A stretch of 51,785 bases of DNA from an uncultured Anaerolineales bacterium (GTDB lineage Bacteria; Chloroflexota; Anaerolineae; UBA4142), in contig CAIKBD010000004.1 in assembly GCA_903825565.1 (NCBI GenBank), positions 1 through 51,785 on the forward strand. Direction: 5' to 3'. Positions within the stretch are counted from its first letter, which is position 1, and each line of letters starts with the position of its first letter. The notes under the pieces are model-generated. The model saw nothing but the letters and a program-made list of their open reading frames with translations, was not told the DNA's origin and did no database searches. Positions 8,176 through 16,717 of the stretch are shown here, piece by piece. The translations under genes were made by a program, and so were the position numbers.

Positions 8176-9081
8176 TCACACCCTCTCAATCCGAATCCAA
8201 CCCCACAACCCATACGGCTTGACCAACAGCATGATCGTCATCACGACGTACGGAAAAATATCCTTGACGCCGCCGGGAAACACCTTGAACCCGGCAATCG
8301 TCAGCGGGTCGAGGTAGCCGCCCGCGAGATTTTGCAACACGCCGATGATGATCCCGCCGACAATCGCGCCCGGCACCGAGTTCAGTCCGCCGATCACCAC
8401 CGCCGGCAACACGAGCAAACCCAGGTAGCCAATCGAAATGTTGATGCCGTTGATGTTGCCGAGCAATGTCCCGCCGACGCCCGCCGCCATAAACGCAATC
8501 GCCCACGCCGCGGCGTAGACGAATTTCGCCGAAACACCGAGCGACAACGCCGCCATTTCGTCGTCCGCCGTCGCTTGAATCGCCAAGCCCCAACGTGTGC
8601 GCTGGAAAAAGATCACGAACACGGCGAGCAACACGAGCGCGGCGATAAAACTCCAAATGTACACCTGCCCGATCACGACGTTGCCCAACCGCACCGGCTC
8701 GCTCGGAAACACGGGCGGCGTGAACACGAGCGTGTCGGTGTTGAAGAACAAAAAAATCAAGCCGCGAAAAAAGAACGACAAGCCGACCGTCACCATGATC
8801 ACCGTCAGTGTCGGCTCGCCGATCAGCGGGCGCAGAAAGATGCGCTCGGTCAGCAAGCCCAGAATGACGCCGATGATCAGCGTGAACACGACGGCGAGCG
8901 GAAACGGAATCTTCCACATATAAAACGTGTACGACACATACGCGCCGATCAGCGTCAATTCGCCCATCGCCAGGTTCAGCACGCCGGACGATTTATAGAT
9001 CAGCGTCCAACCCAGCGCGACGAGCGCATAGATACTGCCGACCATAAACCCGGTGATGATCAGTTGCAAAAAAATGTCCAT
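8176..9081 (-). CDS. livH: LivH-type ABC transporter permease
   Basis: This 301-aa permease with about eight membrane segments is the partner of LivM. Typical LivH features are the N-terminal GSIYALVALGWTLIYKSSGV, MGELTLIGAYVSY and the ATPase-contact loop TRWGLAIQATADDEMAALSLG. A C-terminal GGLNSVPGAIVGGIIIGVLQ is also standard. It lies between the acyl-CoA synthetase gene (69 bp upstream) and livM (3 bp downstream). Confidence 0.92.
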   Translation of the reverse strand: MDIFLQLIITGFMVGSIYALVALGWTLIYKSSGVLNLAMGELTLIGAYVSYTFYMWKIPFPLAVVFTLIIGVILGLLTERIFLRPLIGEPTLTVIMVTVGLSFFFRGLIFLFFNTDTLVFTPPVFPSEPVRLGNVVIGQVYIWSFIAALVLLAVFVIFFQRTRWGLAIQATADDEMAALSLGVSAKFVYAAAWAIAFMAAGVGGTLLGNINGINISIGYLGLLVLPAVVIGGLNSVPGAIVGGIIIGVLQNLAGGYLDPLTIAGFKVFPGGVKDIFPYVVMTIMLLVKPYGLWGWIRIERV

Positions 9082-9150
9082 CGCAATCCTTGTGGAGATC
9101 AGCGACCAGAGATTGAGCGGAGCATTTTTCCAGTCTCCAGTCCCTGATCT

Positions 9151-11097
9151 CTATTCTTTCACATCCACGATCTTTAAATCGGTCTTGACGCGTTGCGTGC
9201 GCCCATCCTCGTACTTGATCTGCGTGTCCATGTGCACGACATCCGCCGCGCCGTACAAACCGGTCACAATGTCCTGGTAGCGTTCTTCGAGAAAACCGCG
9301 CCGCAATTTTTTCGTGCGCGTCAACTCGTTGTCGTCCGCGTCCAACTCTTTGAATAAATTGGCAAACCGCTTGATCCGCGCCGAAACCGGCAGCGTCTTG
9401 TTCACCTGCGCGATGGATTGCTTGACGAGTTCGAGCACGCGCGGCTCTTGCGACAATTCCTGGTAACTCGTGTACGCGATGCCCTTGCTTTCCGCCCACC
9501 GCCCGGTCACGTTGTAATCAATGCAGATCACTGCCGTCACCTGCGGGCGTTGATGCCCAATGATCCACGCGTCCTTGATGTATGGGCTGAACTTGACGCG
9601 GCTCTCGGCGAACACCGGCGAAAATTTCTTGCCGTCGCTCAGCACCATAATATCCTGGGTGCGGTCGAAAAAAACGAGATGCCCGTCATCATCGAGAAAA
9701 CCATTGTCGCCCGAGTGCAACCAACCGTCGCGCAAGGTCTTGGCAGTCGCTTCGGGATTTTTGTAATAGCCCAGAAACACGGACGAACTGCGCGACAAGA
9801 TTTCGCCGTCAGCCGCAATTTTCACGTCCGTCCCTGGGAGCGGCTTGCCGACCGTATCGAGTTTGATGTCGTCGCTCCGGTGCAAAACCGAAATGCCGGC
9901 AATCTCCGTCTGCCCGTAAATCTGCTTGATGTTGACGCCAATCGCGTGAAAAAAGCGAAAGTGATCGGGCCCAATTGCCGAGCCGCCGGTGTACGCGTTG
10001 CGAATCCGCGCCAAGCCGAGGTGATCGCGCAGTGGACGATGCACGAGCATGTCCGCCAGCGCACCCTGAATTTTCAGCGGCACGCTCGCCGGCTTTTTGG
10101 CGAACTTGGCATCGGCGAGCGCATAGCCGACGCGCAAGCCCCACTCGTACATTTTGCGCTTGGTCCACGACGAATCGGCATACTTGACTTGCAAGCCGCG
10201 CACCATTTGCTCGTACAGCCGCGCGGACGAAAACATCACTTGCGGCGCAATCTCGCGCAAATTTTCGAGCGCGGTTTCCGGCTCTTCGGGAAAATTCAGC
10301 GTCAAGCCGGCTTGGATGCCGCACGAGATGGACATCATTTGCTCGCCGATCCACGCGAACGGGAGGAACGACACAAAGTCGTCTTGCTCGAACGACGGGT
10401 CCACGCGCATCAAGTTTTGCCCCATCGTGAGCATGTTCAAGTGCGTGAGGAGCGCGCCCTTCGGCGCGGAGGTGGTGCCGGAAGTGTAGAACAAGAGCGC
10501 GACATCTTCGCCGTTGCCTTGCTTGACCAATTCATCGAAGCGATGTGGATCGTTGCGATCCAACTGCCGCCCCAGTTCCATCACCTTGTCGAGACTGATC
10601 AGCAAGGGATCGGCGTAATGGCGCAAGCCCTTGGGATCATCCCAGATGACGTGCTTGAGTTTGGGGCACTTGGTTTTGATCGCGAGCGCCTTGTCCACTT
10701 CCTCTTGTCCCTCGCCGATCAAAAATTTCGCGTCCGCGTGATCCACGATGTACTGCACTTCTTCGATCAATGCTTCCTGGTAAATCCACACAGCGACGCC
10801 GCCGGCGCACAACGCCGCCATTTCCGCCCACAAGCCCTCGGGGCGGTTGTCGCCGATGAGCGCAACCTTGTCGTCGCGTTGCATCCCCAGCGCGACCAAG
10901 CCGAGCGTGATCGCCTTGACGCGCTCGGCGTATTCCGTCCAGGTAATGGGCCGCCAAATGCCGAATTCTTTTTCGCGCATGGCGACTTTGTGATCGCCGT
11001 ACTTGTGCGCGGTTTGCGCGAACACTTTGGGGATCGTGAGATCGGGGGTGATGTTGATTTCGCTGGCGCGCGTTTGCGCTCTATCGCCGCGTGACAT
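9151..11097 (-). CDS. Long-chain acyl-CoA synthetase-like AMP-forming ligase
   Basis: This 648-aa ANL enzyme of the FAA1/FadD-like class activates carboxylic acids to CoA thioesters with ATP, releasing AMP. The phosphate loop is LLFYTSGTTSAPKGALLTH. The adenylate motif is IYGQTEIAGI, the hinge-side motif is GWLHSGDNGFLDDDGHL, and the end of the C-terminal domain is KKLRRGFLEERY. The start overlaps livG by 17 nt, so the two genes are coupled. Placement between livG and livH is a recurring arrangement in anaerobic bacteria that degrade fatty or aromatic acids, known to me from genome context. Whether the substrate is long-chain, short-chain or aromatic cannot be decided here. Confidence 0.9.
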   Translation of the reverse strand: MSRGDRAQTRASEINITPDLTIPKVFAQTAHKYGDHKVAMREKEFGIWRPITWTEYAERVKAITLGLVALGMQRDDKVALIGDNRPEGLWAEMAALCAGGVAVWIYQEALIEEVQYIVDHADAKFLIGEGQEEVDKALAIKTKCPKLKHVIWDDPKGLRHYADPLLISLDKVMELGRQLDRNDPHRFDELVKQGNGEDVALLFYTSGTTSAPKGALLTHLNMLTMGQNLMRVDPSFEQDDFVSFLPFAWIGEQMMSISCGIQAGLTLNFPEEPETALENLREIAPQVMFSSARLYEQMVRGLQVKYADSSWTKRKMYEWGLRVGYALADAKFAKKPASVPLKIQGALADMLVHRPLRDHLGLARIRNAYTGGSAIGPDHFRFFHAIGVNIKQIYGQTEIAGISVLHRSDDIKLDTVGKPLPGTDVKIAADGEILSRSSSVFLGYYKNPEATAKTLRDGWLHSGDNGFLDDDGHLVFFDRTQDIMVLSDGKKFSPVFAESRVKFSPYIKDAWIIGHQRPQVTAVICIDYNVTGRWAESKGIAYTSYQELSQEPRVLELVKQSIAQVNKTLPVSARIKRFANLFKELDADDNELTRTKKLRRGFLEERYQDIVTGLYGAADVVHMDTQIKYEDGRTQRVKTDLKIVDVKE

Positions 11098-11893
11098 ACA
11101 AATCCTCTTTCTCGCCCAGGTACGCGTGATGCACGCGTTCGTCGCGCTGGATTTCGTCGGGCTTGCCGTCCGCGATCTTTTCGCCGAAATTCAGCACGGC
11201 GACTTGATGCGAAATGTCCATCACCACGCCCATATCGTGTTCGACCAAGATGCACGTCACGCGCCACTTGGGGTCTTCGTTCACATCGAGAATAAACCGC
11301 GCCATGTCTTCGACTTCTTCGAGGGTCAAGCCCGCCATCGGCTCGTCGAGGATGAGCAAGCGCGGTTGCAACGCAAGCGCGCGCGCCAGTTCGACGCGTT
11401 TCTGCAAGCCATACGGCAACATGCCGACGACTTGGTTGCGGATGTGCGTGATTTCGAGGAGGTCAATAATTTCGCGCTCGATAAATTCGCGGTTGGCGAT
11501 CTCTTCGCGTTCGGCGCGTCCAAAGTACAGCCCGCCGCTCCACAAGTTCGCGTGCAAATGCAAATGCCGTCCCAGGCGAATATTGTCGAGGACGGTCATA
11601 CCGCGAAAGAGTTCGATTTTTTGGAACGTGCGGGAAAAGCCGAGACGCGCGCGTTGATACGGGCGGAGAGAGGTAATGTCCTTGCCTTCAAAGAGGATTT
11701 TGCCGCGTTGCGGTTTGTACAAGCCGCTGATGCAGTTGAGCATCACGGTTTTGCCCGCGCCATTGGGCCCGATGATCGAAAAGATTTCGCCCTGGCGCAC
11801 GCGCAAGTGGATGCCTTTGAGCGCGCCGACACCGCCGAACGCCATGTAGACGTTCTGAACCTGTAACTGGACCCCATCGTCATGATCAGGCAT
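11081..11893 (-). CDS. livG: LivG-type ABC transporter ATPase
   Basis: This 270-aa cytoplasmic ATPase is the first gene of the liv/CoA-ligase cluster. It shows Walker A GPNGAGKT, the LivG-type signature LPYGLQKRVELARAL and Walker B LLILDEPMAGL. The C-terminus contains the DEIQRDERVHHAYLGE tail typical of LivG. AGGGGG precedes ATG 11893. The stop lies inside the start region of the acyl-CoA ligase gene. It would form the ATPase heterodimer with LivF, whose gene is six genes further along the same strand. Confidence 0.92.
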   Translation of the reverse strand: MPDHDDGVQLQVQNVYMAFGGVGALKGIHLRVRQGEIFSIIGPNGAGKTVMLNCISGLYKPQRGKILFEGKDITSLRPYQRARLGFSRTFQKIELFRGMTVLDNIRLGRHLHLHANLWSGGLYFGRAEREEIANREFIEREIIDLLEITHIRNQVVGMLPYGLQKRVELARALALQPRLLILDEPMAGLTLEEVEDMARFILDVNEDPKWRVTCILVEHDMGVVMDISHQVAVLNFGEKIADGKPDEIQRDERVHHAYLGEKEDLYVTRR

Positions 11894-12072
11894 TTTCCCC
11901 CTCGCGAGGAAGTGTGATTTATCCGTGCCAATCGGTCATGGATTGGCGAAAATCGCGGCGAGTTTACGGGCATTGTAAGGGAAAAACCCTTGCAGGGTCA
12001 AGATACCGGCGTATCATCTTTGGGTGCGATTGGCACAGGGTTTGCGAGAGAGAACGCGCCCGCCCCGCGCAC

Positions 12073-12100
12073 TTGCCATATCCCCGCAAATCGGTAGAAT
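12073..12100 (+). promoter_or_regulatory. Promoter of the LysM-M23 gene
   Basis: TTGCCA (12073-12078), a 16-nt spacer, then TAGAAT (12095-12100). The start codon follows 27 nt later. The rest of the 234-bp gap to livG contains a small hairpin, AAGGG/CCCTT, at 11977-11991. Confidence 0.5.
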
Positions 12101-12127
12101 AAGCGCATCCTGATTTTCGGAGTTTGA

Positions 12128-13591
12128 ATGGCTGTCCGTTGCTTGTTCGCCCTCGTGCTGATCGCGCTTGCCGCGTGCAGTGCGCCCGCCACACCGCCGC
12201 CCGACCTCCCAGCGCCAACCGCCGCGATCACGAAAATCGCCGTCGTCGTCACCCCCGCGCCCGTGTTCACGCCCACGCCATTTTCGATCATCGTCTACGA
12301 CCGGTACACCGTTCGCAGTGGCGACACACTCGGCGCGATCTCGGCGCGCTACGATCTCACGCTCGAAGAACTGATGAAACTGAACGGCATCACCAACCCG
12401 AACGCAATCCAGATCGGGCAACAACTGAAAATTCCGGCGCAAGTCACCCGCGCCGCACCCGCCGATAAAATTTTGCCGGACAGCGAAATCGTCTACAGCC
12501 CGGCGTATGCCACGTTCGATGTGTCCGCGTTTGCGAACCAAGCCGGCGGCTACCTCGCCACGTACCGCGAAAAGGTCGAAGGCGAAACGCTGACCGGCGC
12601 GCAGATCGTTCAACTCGTCGCCGAACGCTACAGCGTGGGTCCGCGCGCCCTGCTCGCGCTCCTCGAATACGAAACCGGCTGGGTCACGCAAACCGCGCTC
12701 ACGCCCGATCAGGTCACGTACGCGATGGGCTTGCGCGACGCGGCGCGCCAAACATTTTTCTACCAAGTGAGTTGGGCGGCAAATCGTTTGAACGAGGGTT
12801 ATTACGGCAAATTGTCCGGGCGGCTCGCCGCGTTCCGCTTCAAGGATCGCACGCGCGCGCGCGTCGCGCCGAATGCCAACCCAGGTACCGTCGCGATCCA
12901 AAATTTTTTGGCGCAGTTGAATACCTGGGACGCGTGGCAAACCCAAATCGGCAACGACGGTTTTCTGGCGACGTACCGCAAACTGTTCGGCGATCCCAGC
13001 CAGTCCGCCATCGAGCCGCTCATCCCCGCCGACCTCAAACAGCCGATGCTGCGCCTGCCCTGGAACAATGGCGAAATGTGGTACTATACCGGCGGACCAC
13101 ACGGCGGTTGGAACGACGGGTCGGGCTGGGCGGCGATTGATTTCTCGCCGAAGGATGTGCTGGGCAGTTGCCTCGCCTCGCGCCTGTGGACGACTGCCGC
13201 CGCATCGGGCAAAGTCATTCGCGCGGAACATGGGCGCGTCGTCGTTTCACTCGGCAACAATGATTTTCCGGGAACCGGCTGGGCGCTGATGTACTTGCAC
13301 ATCGCCACCAAAGATCGCGCCACACCCGGCGCGCTCGTCAACGTCGGCGACCGCATCGGGCATCCATCGTGCGAGGGCGGCACGTCCGAATCGAGTCACG
13401 TCCATTTCGCGCGGCTGTACAACGGGCAATGGATCGAGCCGAACCTCGCGCCGTTTGTCTTATCGGGCTGGCAAGTGACGCAAGTGGATCAAGAGTACGA
13501 GGGCAAACTCACGCGTAGCAACGAAGCGCGCGAAGCGTGCAACTGCCGCGAAGATCCTAAGAACGGCATCGTGGCGGACGCCGGAAAATAA
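12128..13591 (+). CDS. LysM and M23-type cell-wall peptidase lipoprotein
   Basis: The 487-aa exported lipoprotein has the lipobox LIALAAC and a Pro/Thr-rich linker. A LysM peptidoglycan-binding repeat runs about 61-105 (YTVRSGDTLGAISARY through QIGQQLKIP). A middle alpha-rich segment of unknown role follows. The C-terminal M23-like lysostaphin fold (about 320-445) retains GPHGG...AIDF, MYLHIA and HVHF, which supply the His and Asp zinc-ligand positions. It probably cuts or remodels peptide cross-links in the wall. CGGAG precedes ATG 12128. A hairpin separates it from the YbjQ-family gene downstream. Confidence 0.85.
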   Translation: MAVRCLFALVLIALAACSAPATPPPDLPAPTAAITKIAVVVTPAPVFTPTPFSIIVYDRYTVRSGDTLGAISARYDLTLEELMKLNGITNPNAIQIGQQLKIPAQVTRAAPADKILPDSEIVYSPAYATFDVSAFANQAGGYLATYREKVEGETLTGAQIVQLVAERYSVGPRALLALLEYETGWVTQTALTPDQVTYAMGLRDAARQTFFYQVSWAANRLNEGYYGKLSGRLAAFRFKDRTRARVAPNANPGTVAIQNFLAQLNTWDAWQTQIGNDGFLATYRKLFGDPSQSAIEPLIPADLKQPMLRLPWNNGEMWYYTGGPHGGWNDGSGWAAIDFSPKDVLGSCLASRLWTTAAASGKVIRAEHGRVVVSLGNNDFPGTGWALMYLHIATKDRATPGALVNVGDRIGHPSCEGGTSESSHVHFARLYNGQWIEPNLAPFVLSGWQVTQVDQEYEGKLTRSNEAREACNCREDPKNGIVADAGK

Positions 13592-13595
13592 AAGC

Positions 13596-13611
13596 GGGAC
13601 AAACTTGTCCC
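13596..13611 (+). repeat. Intercistronic hairpin
   Basis: GGGACAA AC TTGTCCC is a perfect 7-bp hairpin 4 bp after the LysM-M23 stop. There is no U-tract, so it may stabilise or trim the mRNA instead of ending it. Confidence 0.4.
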
Positions 13612-13631
13612 ACATCTTTGCAGGAGGCACA

Positions 13632-13961
13632 ATGGATCACAAAATGGTTACGACGGCATTCGGGTTCGATGGTTATCGCGTCACCCAGTATTTGGGCGTT
13701 GTGCGCGGCATCACCGTGCGCTCGCGCAGTGTGCTCGGCAACATGGTCGGCGGCATCCAAGCCGTGTTCGGCGGCAACATTACGATCTATACCGAGTTGT
13801 GCGAACACGCACGCGCCGAAGCATTCGAGTTGATGATCAAACACGCCGAGCAGATCGGCGCAAACGCGATCATCGCCATGCACTATGACGCGAATGAAGT
13901 GATGGAAGGCATCACCGAAGTCCTCGCGTATGGCACCGCCGTCGTTTTGGAAAAAACGTAA
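13632..13961 (+). CDS. YbjQ/UPF0145 family protein
   Basis: This 109-aa protein matches the YbjQ (DUF74) family, small pentameric proteins once called heavy-metal-binding. Visible hallmarks are VTTAFGFDGYRVTQYLGVV, the Arg-Ser turn VRSRSV, a central GG, and the C-terminal GANAIIAMHYDANEV. AGGAGG lies 6 nt before ATG 13632. The stop codon overlaps the next start (TAATG). The biochemical role is unknown in the family; the link to the DUF89 phosphatase next door is only positional. Confidence 0.85.
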   Translation: MDHKMVTTAFGFDGYRVTQYLGVVRGITVRSRSVLGNMVGGIQAVFGGNITIYTELCEHARAEAFELMIKHAEQIGANAIIAMHYDANEVMEGITEVLAYGTAVVLEKT

Positions 13962-15133
13962 TGCACGCACTGCCCCCGATCCTTCTCACCTCCGAACCTG
14001 GGTCGTTCGCGCGCCGCACGTTCGAGGTGCGCGTGCCGCGCATTTTGGACGACGTGCTCGCGACGAATGATTTTTCGCCGGCAATCGTCGCCGCATTGCG
14101 CGCCCTGCGCGAGGAAATCGTCGGCGGCACGCTGCAACTGTTGCGCGAGCCAACCGCCGACGCGGAATTGTGGAACGCGCAAGCCCACGCGCACGCCGGC
14201 AAAACCTGGCTCGATCTCCCCTGGTTTTGGGCGGAAGCATTTCTCTATCGCCGCATTCTGGAAGCGACGCAATACTTTGCGAACGGACGCGATCCGTATG
14301 CGCCGCAAAAACACGCCGAGCTTGAAGCGGATCGCGCGCCACGCGCCGTCGGCGCACTCCTCGCCCAAACACCGGGCAACCGCGCGCAAGCGTTCCCCAT
14401 TTTTCTGCACGCCAGTCTGTGGGGCAATCGCGTGGATTTGAGTATGCACGGATTCATCGCGCTGGATGCACGCCACGACGCCAGCAATTTGCTCGCGGAC
14501 GACACCGCACGCGTGTGGGCGCACGCGCAAGCACACCGCGGCGCGATCACGATCTTGTGCGACAACGCGGGCACCGAGTTGGGTTTCGATCTCGCGCTCG
14601 CCGATTTTCTTTTGCGCGCCGATCTCGCCGCGCGCGTCACGCTTCAACTCAAGCCGCAACCCACGTTCGTCTCCGATGCGCTGATCGCGGATGTGCGTGC
14701 CACGCTGACGACGTTCGCGCAAGCGGCGGAACCGGCTCTACGCGATCTCGCCACGCGGTTGGCGCACGCCGAAACGGAACGCCGCTTCATTCTGCGCGAT
14801 CACCCGTTTTGGGTCAGCGGCTCGTTCTTCCACGATCTGCCCGGCGACTTGCGCGCCGCGCTCGCCGAAAATATTTTGGTGATCGCAAAAGGCGACGCGA
14901 ATTATCGCCGGTTGATCGGCGACTGTCACTGGGAACCGGCAACGCCGTTCGCCGCGGCTGTCGCGCATTTCCCCGCGCCGGTCGTCGCGCTCCGCACGAC
15001 AAAATCGCAAGTGATCGTCGGCTTGCAACCGGGCGAAGCGGAACGCTTGCGCGCACAAGACCCCGCCTGGCTCACCAGCGGTCAGCGCGGCGTGATCCAA
15101 TTTCACGCGTCCGCGAACTCAACCACCGCGTAA
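13961..15133 (+). CDS. DUF89/ARMT1-like damage-control phosphatase
   Basis: This 390-aa protein carries the DUF89 signature: DNAGTELGFDLALADFLL (metal-binding Asp-Asn), LQLKPQPTFVSDALIAD and the late KGDANYRRLIG block. The family are divalent-metal-dependent phosphatases that dephosphorylate damaged or wasteful sugar phosphates. The N-terminal half (WLDLPWFWAEAFLYRRIL) fits the ARMT1-like subfamily III, which is found in eukaryotes and some bacteria. The start overlaps the YbjQ-family stop by 1 nt, so the pair is translated together. Subfamily placement is by motif memory only. Confidence 0.8.
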   Translation: MHALPPILLTSEPGSFARRTFEVRVPRILDDVLATNDFSPAIVAALRALREEIVGGTLQLLREPTADAELWNAQAHAHAGKTWLDLPWFWAEAFLYRRILEATQYFANGRDPYAPQKHAELEADRAPRAVGALLAQTPGNRAQAFPIFLHASLWGNRVDLSMHGFIALDARHDASNLLADDTARVWAHAQAHRGAITILCDNAGTELGFDLALADFLLRADLAARVTLQLKPQPTFVSDALIADVRATLTTFAQAAEPALRDLATRLAHAETERRFILRDHPFWVSGSFFHDLPGDLRAALAENILVIAKGDANYRRLIGDCHWEPATPFAAAVAHFPAPVVALRTTKSQVIVGLQPGEAERLRAQDPAWLTSGQRGVIQFHASANSTTA

Positions 15134-15144
15134 ACAGGAAAACC

Positions 15145-15180
15145 AAGACCCTCCGGGTTTTTGAAAACCCGGAGGGTCTT
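15145..15180. terminator. Hairpin terminator between convergent genes
   Basis: A perfect 17-bp inverted repeat (15145-15161 with 15164-15180) with internal T-runs stands between the DUF89 gene and the convergent MFS gene. It can act on both strands, although no long U-tract follows it. Confidence 0.75.
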
Positions 15181-15213
15181 GCAAGTGCGCCCCTGCCACT
15201 TTGAATCGATCTG

Positions 15214-16455
15214 CTAGCCCGCTTGCGGATCGCGCAACAAGCCGCGCAAAATAAACCAGGTCGCCGCGCCGCCCAACGCCGCGACGAAAAACATCGCCGG
15301 ATAACCGGCAGAATCCGCGAGCGAGCCGCCCAGGATCGGCGCAAGGATCGCGCCGGGTGCGACCAGCGTGTTCGCCAAACCGATGTAGGTCGGCCGCTCC
15401 GCCGGGTCGCGCGCAAAGTCCACCGTCATCGCCAGCGTGATCGTCCACACGGCAACATTAGCAATTCCACTCAAAACGAAAACGAGATAGAACCATTCCG
15501 CGCTGGGCGCGCGCCATGCCAGCAACGCGCCCAACGTCGCCGCGACCGCGCCGATTTCCAACACGCGGCGATGACTAAGGTGATCGCCTAGCCAGCCCAT
15601 CACCGGGTTGGCGATGATCTGCGTCCCCATATACACGCCGGTTAAAAGCCCCGCGCTCAACGCGCTCGCGCCCAAATGCTTGACCGCGTAAACGGTGTAA
15701 AACCCGAACGCCATCGCCGCAACTTGGAAGGCGAGCCGCGATAGCAAAAACCAGATAAAATTTCGATCCCGTTTGAGAATCGCGGTCACGTTGTGCGCCA
15801 ACGCGCCTTGCGACGTTGCCGCCGGCGGCGGCGCACTCGCCGGCTCGCGCGTCCACGCGAGAAAACCGAACGACACGATCATCGCCAGAACATTCAAACC
15901 AAAGCAGATCGCAAAGTTGAGCGGAAACGGAAATCGTTCGAGCAACAGTCCGGCGAGCACCGCGCTGACGCTGGCAAACAGACTCGACGTGGCGGCTTGC
16001 GTGCCGTAGAACGTGCCGCGCCGCTCGGCAGGGATCAGCTTGGCGACCATACTTTGCCACGCCGTTGCCGCAAACCCGCCGCCGAGACCTTGCATCACGA
16101 GCAAGCCAAACGTCAGCCCCAACGCCAGTTCACGCGGCAAGTGTGCCAGCATCAGCGCGATGATCGCCAAGGCGAAAAATGGGATGCGCTCGAGCGTCGT
16201 CATCGCCAGCACCATCGGCAAAAAACGGCGCAACCGCGCCACGCGATTCGCCGTGAGCAACTGCGGCAACATCCAGCCCACGTTGTGCACCGCCGGCACC
16301 AAGCCGATCAGGATCGCGGAATCGGTGAGTTGACTAACGAACAAGGGGAGAACTGTGACGAACGAAGCGAACCCCATCGCCAAGCCGAAAAAGCCGCCAT
16401 CAAGTACGTTGACAACAAAGTTGTGGCGCAGGGTCAGGCGGATGTCGCGTTCCAT
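15214..16455 (-). CDS. Major facilitator superfamily transporter
   Basis: This 413-aa protein has about twelve hydrophobic segments and MFS-like loop features, for example MGWLGDHLSHRRVL after helix 8 and PAERRGTFYG between helices 4 and 5. The substrate is unknown. ATG 16455 is chosen; GAGG lies about 9 nt upstream. It is transcribed divergently from the TIR gene, and the two promoters lie about 20 bp apart. Confidence 0.85.
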   Translation of the reverse strand: MERDIRLTLRHNFVVNVLDGGFFGLAMGFASFVTVLPLFVSQLTDSAILIGLVPAVHNVGWMLPQLLTANRVARLRRFLPMVLAMTTLERIPFFALAIIALMLAHLPRELALGLTFGLLVMQGLGGGFAATAWQSMVAKLIPAERRGTFYGTQAATSSLFASVSAVLAGLLLERFPFPLNFAICFGLNVLAMIVSFGFLAWTREPASAPPPAATSQGALAHNVTAILKRDRNFIWFLLSRLAFQVAAMAFGFYTVYAVKHLGASALSAGLLTGVYMGTQIIANPVMGWLGDHLSHRRVLEIGAVAATLGALLAWRAPSAEWFYLVFVLSGIANVAVWTITLAMTVDFARDPAERPTYIGLANTLVAPGAILAPILGGSLADSAGYPAMFFVAALGGAATWFILRGLLRDPQAG

Positions 16456-16484
16456 AAACAAAACCTCGCAAACAGAATGTGCCG

Positions 16485-16493
16485 ATTATAACA
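16485..16493 (-). promoter_or_regulatory. Extended -10 promoter of the MFS gene
   Basis: The minus strand reads TGTTATAAT (16493-16485), a perfect extended -10. No good -35 is seen, which is normal for this class. The start codon is 30 bp downstream. Confidence 0.5.
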
Positions 16494-16507
16494 CCAAAAC
16501 CGACGCA

Positions 16508-16535
16508 TTGACTTTTCGTTCAGTTTTGTTATACT
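16508..16535 (+). promoter_or_regulatory. Promoter of the TIR-peptidase operon
   Basis: TTGACT (16508-16513), 16 nt, TATACT (16530-16535): a strong vegetative promoter, 5 of 6 matches in each box. The predicted start near 16542 leaves a leader of about 175 nt before the TIR gene. Confidence 0.7.
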
Positions 16536-16541
16536 AGCCAT

Positions 16542-16696
16542 GTTCGTGTTTACCGTGAGCAATGTTCGATGCGCTTCGCCGTTGGGGAGGGCGAAATGTT
16601 TCGGACCCGCACACTTGCCGCTTGCGCGAACCCAATGCCGATTAACCGAGCGCTTTTCGTTCGACGTGTTTGCACGTCGGCGAACGGCGCTTTTTT
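16542..16696 (+). ncRNA. Structured leader or small RNA upstream of the TIR gene
   Basis: This stretch runs from the predicted transcript start to the U-tract of an intrinsic terminator, about 155 nt. CGTTGGG (about 16580-16586) can pair with CCCAATG (16631-16637), counting one G-U pair. GTTCG (16564-16568) can pair with CGAAC (16627-16631). The word GTTCG occurs three times (16542, 16564, 16659) and CGAAC twice (16627, 16681), so a 5' copy could compete for the right arm of the terminator. It is either an attenuating leader or a free small RNA. It does not match 6S, SRP RNA or any riboswitch that I recognise. Confidence 0.45.
16650..16696 (+). terminator. Intrinsic terminator inside the TIR leader
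   Basis: Left arm GCGC (16650-16653), CGTTCG (16658-16663), ACGTG (16664-16668); loop TTTG; right arm CACGT, CGAACG (16681-16686), GCGC (16687-16690); then six T (16691-16696). It ends 21 bp before the TIR start codon, so expression of the operon requires read-through or antitermination. Confidence 0.75.
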
Positions 16697-16717
16697 GTTT
16701 CCACCTCCGAGGATGCT

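Noticed and set aside
8104-9147. Long plus-strand frame opposite livH
   Set aside because: It is rich in His, Arg, Gln and Asp, typical of an antisense shadow of a membrane protein gene.
16542-16696. Leader RNA as 6S RNA, SRP RNA or a retron msr-msd
   Set aside because: Length and terminator fit a small RNA, but there is no GGAAGGAAGCA-type SRP loop, no convincing 6S end-pairing with central bubble, and no reverse transcriptase gene nearby.
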